Assembly (NCBI GenBank): GCA_023614405.1 | Contig: CM042689.1 | Location: 329,196,305 to 329,260,304 of the forward strand | Direction of reading: 5' to 3' | Source: Avena insularis | Taxonomy: Eukaryota > Streptophyta > Magnoliopsida > Poales > Poaceae | Length of the DNA: 64,000 nucleotides | In this document: one piece after another, positions 58,231-64,000 of the stretch | How positions within the stretch are numbered: the stretch's first letter is position 1 | Layout of the letters: each line of letters opens with the position of its first letter | The notes under the pieces: generated by a model | Seen by the model: the letters and a program-made list of their open reading frames with translations, nothing else | Told to the model about the DNA's origin: nothing | Databases searched by the model: none | Position numbers and translations under genes: made by a program

Positions 58231-58590
58231 GTTATTGGTATTGTTCGCAATTCTTCAGCAGGAACATGTGGTTGTCGGGCATAGTAATGGCATCCCATGC
58301 ATGTCTCAACCAACTTGTCGGCGTCCGCCTTCGCGGTCAGCCAGTAGAATCCTTGCCGGAAAGCTTTAGCGACCAACGATCGGGGAGCGGCGTGATGCCC
58401 GCAATCTCCGAGATGGATTTCGCGTAGGATTTCAATACCTTCTTGCTAGGAAACACACTTAAGGTATACACTAGTAGTGCTTCTTTTGTAGAGTTGTCCA
58501 TTGATTATGGTATAGTCCTCTGCTCGACGTACTATTTGTTGTCTTTTGACCTCATCATCGGGCATAGTTTCGTGTATGATATATTCCATG
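58231..58590 (-). pseudogene. Gypsy Pol: integrase zinc-finger region
   Basis: The HHCC region reads EIHLGDCGHHAAP and later CMGCHYYARQPH, followed by a shift near 58235 into the core frame. One stop lies near 58445. It connects RNase H to the integrase core with ordinary decay. Confidence 0.8.
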
Positions 58591-59553
58591 AACGAAAGAG
58601 TCCACTCTGTCCGGGTTGTCGATGTCCGCTCCCTTCACGGATGGTGTCCGTAGATGATCCAGGAAAACGCCAGGCGGAATTCGTTTGCGCCCTGATCCAA
58701 GCTTAGATAGTAGATCAACCGCCTTGTTTTGCTCCCTAGGTACATACTTGACCTCGTAGCCCAAGAAGATCTTGGCTGTCTCATCCACTTCGTCTCGATA
58801 TGCTGCCATCATATGGTTCCGCGTGTTCAAGGTGCCAGCCACCTGCTGGGCAACCAAGTCGGAATCTCCATAGCAAACTATGCGTTTGATGCCAATATCC
58901 TTGGCTACACGTAATCCGTGAATGAGTGCTTCATATTCCGCCATGTTGTTTGTAGCCTCGAAGGGGATATGCAGAACATAGTGTAGCTTGTCCCTAGTTA
59001 GTGACTGTAGGATTACTCCAGCCCCCGAGCCATTGAGTAGCTTTGATCCGTCAAAGTGCATCACCCAGTATTCTGGCTCCGGCATTGGAGTAGCATCTGG
59101 CATCTCTGTCCAATCTGCGATAAAATCCTCCAAGGCTTGTGACTTGATAGCGTCACGACGCTTGTAGGTGATCTCGAAGGCGGCAAGTTCAATGCCCCAC
59201 TTCACGACCCTACCTTTAGCGTCGCTGTTGTTGATAATGTCGGACAGTGGAGTCTTGCTCACCACTGTGATAGGGTGCTCCTGGAAGTAGTGCCTCAGCT
59301 TCCGAGAAGCAAGGAACACTCCATAAGCTATTTTCTGGTAGTGCGGGTAACGCTGCTTGGACTTCGTCAAGACCTCACTTATATAGTAAACTGGCCGTTG
59401 AACTCCATACTCATGCCCTGGTTCCTTCCACTCTACCACGACGACGATGCTGATCACCCGGTTGGTGGCCGCCATGTAAATTAACATGGGCTCTCCAGGT
59501 TCGGGTGCTGCAAGGAAAGGCGCTGAGGAAAGTATCTCCTTGAGCTGCTTCAA
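58555..59553 (-). pseudogene. Gypsy Pol: two consecutive RNase H domains
   Basis: Residues 1-150 of this 332-residue segment are the retroelement RNase H linked to RT (RPVYYISEVLTKSKQRY, LRHYFQEHPI). A second RNase H of the plant RVT_3/archaeal type follows at about 163-290, with Asp168 (MHFDGS), Glu206 (MAEYEAL), Asp230 (YGDSDL) and Asp280 (NKAVDLLSKL) all present. Two RNase H domains in one Pol are a published hallmark of the Tat lineage. The frame is lost near 58590. Confidence 0.88.
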
Positions 59554-59684
59554 TGATGCATCTGCTTCGTTCGTCCATGTGAAACAATTTGCTGGCTGGA
59601 ACCCCGAAGACGCACTTCTTAGGGTTAAGCATCATGTTGTATTTCCAGAGATTATCAAAGGTTTCTTTTAAGTCGGAGATTAAG
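59554..59684 (-). pseudogene. Gypsy RT to RNase H linker, frameshifted
   Basis: The join between RT and RNase H is spread over more than one frame here. NPKKCVFGVPASKLF, the RT thumb motif, is read at about 59589-59632 in a frame different from both neighbours. At least two small indels are therefore present. Confidence 0.75.
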
Positions 59685-60248
59685 TCATTTGATTTTTTTA
59701 TACATCACCGCTATATCGTCCACATAGGCGTGAACATTCCGACCAATTTGGTCATGCATGCAACGTTGCATTGTTTGCTGGTATGTAGCACCTGCATTTT
59801 TCAGCCCAACGGGCATCGTGACATAGCAAAAAGTGTCGTAGGGTGTAGTGAACGAAGTGGCCAATTGGTCCGACTTCCTCATCTTGATCTGGTGGTATCT
59901 TGAGTATGCATCGAGAAAACACAAAAGCTCCGAGCCAGTCGTCGAGTCAATGACTTGGTCAATGCGAGGCAAAGCAAACAGATCTTTGGGACACGCTTTG
60001 TTCAAGCCGGTGTAATCAACACACATTCTTAATTCTTTGGTTCCCTTTTTGGGGACAAGTACAGGATTGGACACCCAGTGGGTGTGAAGGACTTCTCGGA
60101 TAAAACTAGCCTTAAGTAACCTAGCTATCTCTTTGCCTATGGCGCGTCTCTTCTCATCTCTGAAGCGTCGTAGAGGTTGTTTCACTGGTTTACATTTTGG
60201 ATCAATTTTCAAGGTGTGCTCGGCAAGTTCCCTAGGTACACCTTTCAT
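59685..60248 (-). pseudogene. Gypsy Pol: reverse transcriptase
   Basis: This 187-residue segment covers the RT fingers and palm: LRMCVDYTGLNKACPKD, Asp113 in CFLDAYSRYHQI, and Tyr175-Val-Asp-Asp178 in HAYVDDIAVM. The active-site residues are intact. It is in the same frame as the protease C-terminal segment upstream, broken by TAG 60309-60311. Confidence 0.9.
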
Positions 60249-60311
60249 GTCGGCAGGTTGCCAGGCAAAGATGTCCCTGTTCTCACGGAGGAACTCGACG
60301 AGCGCGCTTTC

Positions 60312-60698
60312 CTATTTGGGATCCAGGTTCGTCCCAATGGCGGTGGTCTTGGAGGCATCGCCTACCACAAGTTCCACCGGCTTGGTCTCGATGGCGGCCT
60401 TGAATGTTGGGGCGGAGTCAGAAATCTGTTTCTTCGACGAGGGCATCTCTGAGGCATCGACCTTGCTCTGGATCTCCTTGAATTCTTCGCTATAGAGGAT
60501 AGCTTCCGCATAGGCTGCTTCTCCAATCTCGCAGTCCCTTGCTTTGGTAAAGCTTCTGGATACGGTGATGACACCATTTGGTCCGGGTATCTTGAGCTTG
60601 TTGTAGACAAAGCATGGGTTGGCCATGAAGGTGTGGAATATGTCGCGACCGAATATGACATGGTACACGCTCTTGAAGGGGACCACCTCAAAGGTCAT
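60312..60698 (-). pseudogene. Gypsy Pol: protease C-terminal part and linker
   Basis: The segment FEVVPFKSVYHVIFGRD is the second half of a retroviral-type aspartic protease, followed by NKLKIPGPNGVITV and a charged linker to RT. It is in the same frame as the 60738-61055 segment. Two in-frame stops lie between them. Confidence 0.8.
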
Positions 60699-60737
60699 GC
60701 GTTCTTGGCGTTAATTATTAACATCACCAAAAGCGAC

Positions 60738-61055
60738 CTAAAGTGTGATGCACCCAAGGGACCGAGCCTCCCGACCAGGAACTACGCCATGGAAGATGGT
60801 GTTGGTCCGCCTTAGGTTTGCCTCCGTCAAGTTCATCTTCTGCAGTGTATCCAGGTACATGATGTTGATGCTGCTTCCACTATCCACCATACATTTGGTG
60901 AACTCATTGCCGTCAATCAGGGGGTTGATGACCATGGCGTATTGGTTCTCCGTAGGGATGAGGTCTGGGTGATCCTTCATATCCCAAGTAATTGGAATCT
61001 CTGACCAGCGCAGGAACTGGGGAACTAGGGGTAGAGTAGCCATCGGTATCCTCAT
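60738..61055 (-). pseudogene. Gypsy Pol: aspartic protease active-site part
   Basis: The active site is Asp58-Ser-Gly60 in CMVDSGSSINIMYLDTL. It would cut the Gag-Pol polyprotein. The preceding part (FLRWSEIPITWDMKDHPD) is the usual lead-in of plant Gypsy proteases. The frame ends at GCITL by a stop. Confidence 0.85.
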
Positions 61056-61354
61056 GGAAGTCTTCTATTGTCGGACGGTGGGGGTGCCAAGGAAAGTGTG
61101 GAAAACTGCCGCCTTCTTCTCGAAGGGGTTTTTGCCCTTGCTGTCGCTCTTGGCGGCGTTCTTGGGGTCAATGTCCTCATCCATGTCACTTGAATCCTTG
61201 GACTCCTCCTCCTTCTTCTTCCCCTTTCCCTTGCCTCGCGGTCTGTTCTTTCGACTTCTCTTGTAGCCGGACTCGGGTCCTCCTTGAGGTCGTTGACGAA
61301 CTTGTAGTGGCGATTGGTGTGGGTAGCTTTGCTGTTGGCTTCAAGGTGTACGAG
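61056..61354 (-). pseudogene. Gypsy Gag tail and Gag-protease linker
   Basis: After TGA near 61352 the Gag frame reads on as ATHTNRHYKFVNDLKED and a long basic stretch rich in Arg/Lys, then shifts to the protease frame. No intact CCHC knuckle is left. The basic tail may serve RNA binding. Confidence 0.6.
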
Positions 61355-63028
61355 TCACGGCATATCGCGGTACTCCTCGTAGGTTTGGGGCACGCGGAGC
61401 ACTGCCGAGGTAGTTTCACTTCCTCGCTGCTGCCCACGACCAGCTCCCCGTCCTCGGCCATGCTGTCTGCCATCACCTCGTCCTGCAAAAGTCATAGCGA
61501 CCATGTCGGGGGTTTGATTTTCTTCTAGTGCGGTCTTCCGCTTGGTGCTGCTGTTCCTCCGAGCTTGAGTTGGAACGGCTGTTGCCGGCAGAGAGCCGCG
61601 AGCATCATCATCGGCAGCCGAGAACTCACTGGCCAACTGAATCATCTGGTTCAAGTTTAGCTGGTGATTGTCCTGCAGGCGCTTTAGCTTATGTCCGAGC
61701 AACGTGCCCCTTTCCAACCCATCGATGAAGGCGGCCATGGCGGTCTGGGTGTGCACTCCTGCGCAGGAATTCTTCATATCCAGACAGCGACAGAAGTAGG
61801 CATGAGATGTCTCATCTTTCTCTTGCACGCACCACTGTAGATCGCCAACAGTGCAAGGACGTTTGTACGTACCCTCGAAGTTCTTGGTGAATGCTTCTTG
61901 CATGTCCAACCAATTGCAGATAGATCTTTTCGGCAAGTCATCAATCCATTGACGGGTCGTGCCTGCCAACATCAAAGGGAGGTACTTAACGGCAACGTTA
62001 GGGTTACCCCCGGCGATCTCCATCGCGTTGTCGTAGTCCTGCAACCATGTAGCTGGCTTGGCGGTGCCGTCATAGGGCTTGATGGTCTTGTTAATCCGGA
62101 AACCTTTGGGGTAAGTTGCAGACCGTATCATAGGTCCAAAGCAACGTGGTCCCAAGTATGGTCCTTCCCAGGCCTCGTGGATCTTGTCCAGACGCGAACG
62201 TGCATCGTATGGCTCTGGGCTTCTTTTCTTCTTCTTGCCATCAGGGGATGGGTTGCGTGAACGACGCGGGCCTCCTCCGCCATGGTGGATGCTGGGTGGC
62301 GACGGAGGCGGAGGTAGTGGTGGATTAGCCTTTTTGCTGTTACCCTCCTATGACGCCTTAGGCTTGTCGTGGTTGCTTGTCGGACGCGGAGGGTCATGGC
62401 GCGACCTGCTCTTGTGTCCTTGGTTGCGTTCTCCGTCATGACGGGTCTGCTCCGTGTTATCGCGGATGGCGATGCCGCTCTGCCTTGGCGGAGGCATATC
62501 CGTACGACGGTGAGCCTTGGTTTCTTCATGATGTCGGGGGGAATGGGGCGGTGGCGATGGGCGACGGGGTTGGGCCTTGTCTCCATGGTCGGAGGATATG
62601 GGGATAGCATCCTTCTTGTTGCGTGTGTCCCTCCGTCTTTGTTCTGATGAACCTGTCTGAGACCCGACATCAAGAGGAGATATGTCCCTTGGCGGCTTAT
62701 GCTGGCTAGACTGGCAAAACGCTGGGTCAGACTCAAGCCTCTGAGAGGTGGCCTTTTCCTGCTGTTTCACCGCCTTGGCCACTAGGTCATAGACCTGGTT
62801 CACCGCTTCGGGTGATCTATCCTGCTCTAGAAGGGTCTTGGCGATGGTGAGGTTGAGGAGAGGAGTGGGCATCACATGCCTGCCTTCATTGTCAATGCAT
62901 GGCTTGCCCTGTGCCGGCTTCGAGGGAGCCCATCCTAGGTTTCGCCACACACCAGGATCGTTGATGACGCGAGCCGGAGCTTTCTTGTCCTTCTGCTGCT
63001 GCTGCAGAGTCTTGTACTCGGCCTCCAT
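61355..63028 (-). pseudogene. Gypsy Gag, second (canonical) domain
   Basis: A single frame with one TAG (62348-62350). The N-terminal half (62348-63028) is a charged, low-complexity linker starting MEAEYKTLQQQQKDKK. The C-terminal half (61355-62347) contains the Retrotrans_gag fold: TWLQDYDNAMEIAGG, LPLMLAGTTRQWIDDLP, FTKNFEGTYKRP and AAFIDGLERGTLLGHKLKRL. A Gly/Arg-rich tail follows (GRGDGRQHGRGRGAGRG). It forms the particle shell. It lies directly upstream of the protease. Confidence 0.85.
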
Positions 63029-63586
63029 TGCTCTAGCTTTCTCTATTGACTTTTGCGCGTTGGCCAGATCTCGATCTAGCTTTGCACCTTGCTACGCGAT
63101 GGCCTGCGCTTCCTCCAGCAGCTGCTGGCGCTTCTCGTCAAGTTGTACTACATTGCGAATATGAGCCACGGTCATAGGCTCGACGAGGAGATTGCCGTAC
63201 ATCACTCTATCAGATGGAGTGACCTGGGCAACAGCAGGCGTAGATGCGGGAGGCGGCGGGTTTGCGGTATTGTTGTTGCTCGGACCGGTGCCGAGTTCTT
63301 GGGCTGCTGCACTGGGTTAGGCGGAGGGGGCATGTCCTTTGCGCGATCATTGTCGGCAGCAACAGGTGGTCCCTTCTCTTTGTCCGGCGCCGTAGGCGAA
63401 GCTCGTCCGGGCTGATCTTCATCCATCGTCGTTCCAATGGTGACGAACACCTCTCGGGACGTGACGGCGTTGTTGGCCTGCTCATCGTGCTTGTACTCTT
63501 CCTCCATCTCCTGCATAGCAAAGTCTAGCTCCTCCGGGCTGAAGTCTATCTCCTCCGAATCTGCGCTGAAGTCGGCGTAGAGCGCG
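63029..63586 (-). pseudogene. Gypsy Gag linker between two Gag domains
   Basis: Coding sequence continues here with a TAG at 63092-63094 and shifts near 63270 and 63610. Recognisable pieces are an acidic stretch (FSPEELDFAMQEMEEEY), a Pro-rich stretch and a helical stretch (RQQLLEEAQAIA). I see no element boundary between the two Gag domains. Confidence 0.6.
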
Positions 63587-64000
63587 TCAATCACAGTCAG
63601 AGGGTATCGGGGCTTCCTTGATGATGGGTGGTGGAGGTTCAATAGCAGCGACGACGACTAGAGGTGGTGGCGCAGCTGCGGCGATGACAACCGGAGGCGG
63701 TGGTGGCAGTGGCTGAGGCGGAGGTGCTCCGTCAATGAGCGCAAGGGCTGTCTGAGCTGCCTCCTCAGCCTCCGCGTAGTTTTTGACGGTGTGCACCATG
63801 CTTTCAAAGGTGAGGCATCCTGAAGCTTGTTGCCGCCTTAGCGAATGCCAGAGAAGTGTACCTTGGTCTAGTCCTTCTACAAAGTGATACATGGCATCAT
63901 CATTGGGGTAATGCACTAGATCGGCCCGTATACGGAGCCACCTGGCAAGGTAATCGCGGGGGGTTTCGCCCTCTCTCTGAATGCAACACGCCAGATTGAA
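63587..64000 (-). pseudogene. Gypsy Gag, first domain, cut by the window edge
   Basis: The frame is open from the right edge to a stop at 63587 (137 residues). It reads FNLACCIQREGETPRDYLAR at the edge, then FVEGLDQGTLLWHSLRRQQ and a helix ending AEAEEAAQTALAL, followed by a Pro/Ala-rich run. This matches the second half of the Retrotrans_gag fold and parallels GLERGTLLGHKLKRL in the downstream Gag. The 5' end of the element and its LTR lie outside the window. Confidence 0.75.

Noticed and set aside
1..64000. tRNA, rRNA, CRISPR arrays, bacterial operons
   Set aside because: No cloverleaf, rRNA or spaced-repeat pattern was seen. The only tRNA-related sequences are the tRNA-Met primer sites of retrotransposons.

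Overview
The window is repeat-rich nuclear DNA of a large grass genome, most likely Pooideae (the Triticeae, oat or ryegrass group). The main clue is a complete BARE/Angela-type Copia element. Its 1.9-kb LTRs read TGTTGGAGATATTCCC on the element strand, the terminal signature of that Pooideae family. Spliced plant-type coding remnants and tRNA-Met primer sites agree. I saw no bacterial or organellar signal, tRNA, rRNA or CRISPR. The only intact host protein gene I can support is a small CLE peptide hormone gene at 4434-4670 (+), with a TATA box. It sits at the edge of about 58 kb of nested retrotransposons.

Layout. 1-2150: no recognisable gene. 2151-3361: non-autonomous PIF/Harbinger-like DNA element. 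4271-4670: CLE promoter and gene. 5.4-7.5 kb: CAA/CAG repeat and retroelement-derived DNA with minus-strand TATA boxes. 7545-16537: complete Angela/BARE element (minus), target duplication CTATC. 16611-17306: B3-domain pseudogene (+). 17986-49603: LARD-like element with 4.5-kb LTRs, target duplication ATAAG. Its right LTR is split by element B (25892-46714, minus, target duplication ATCAC). The left LTR of B contains a tandem-dimer hAT element (28849-30028). The interior of B is almost wholly replaced by a Maximus/SIRE-type Copia element (30956-42829, minus) that has an env-like extra ORF and a partial second unit. 49604-53021: roughly 200-bp tandem repeats, split by a 2.5-kb solo LTR (50247-52783, target duplication ACTAG). 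53022-54066: LTR- or promoter-like DNA on the plus strand. 54067-56806: decayed six-exon ORF (+). 57316-64000: Tat-like Gypsy gag-pol (minus), convergent with that ORF and running off the right edge.

Inferred history. The oldest layer is probably one Tat-type Gypsy element: pol/gag on the minus strand, an antisense spliced ORF and tandem repeats beyond pol. Angela, the LARD-like element and the solo LTR each landed in that layer with their own 5-bp duplications. Element B then entered the LARD LTR, and the hAT dimer and the SIRE-type element entered B. Every retrotransposon coding region carries stops, frameshifts or lost catalytic residues, so none looks autonomous now. The least expected features are the intact CLE gene, the tandem duplicated Gag domain at 61.3-64.0 kb, the spliced antisense ORF with an intronic minisatellite, the predicted split leader of the env-like ORF, and the CCGG-palindrome arrays shared by two LTR families.
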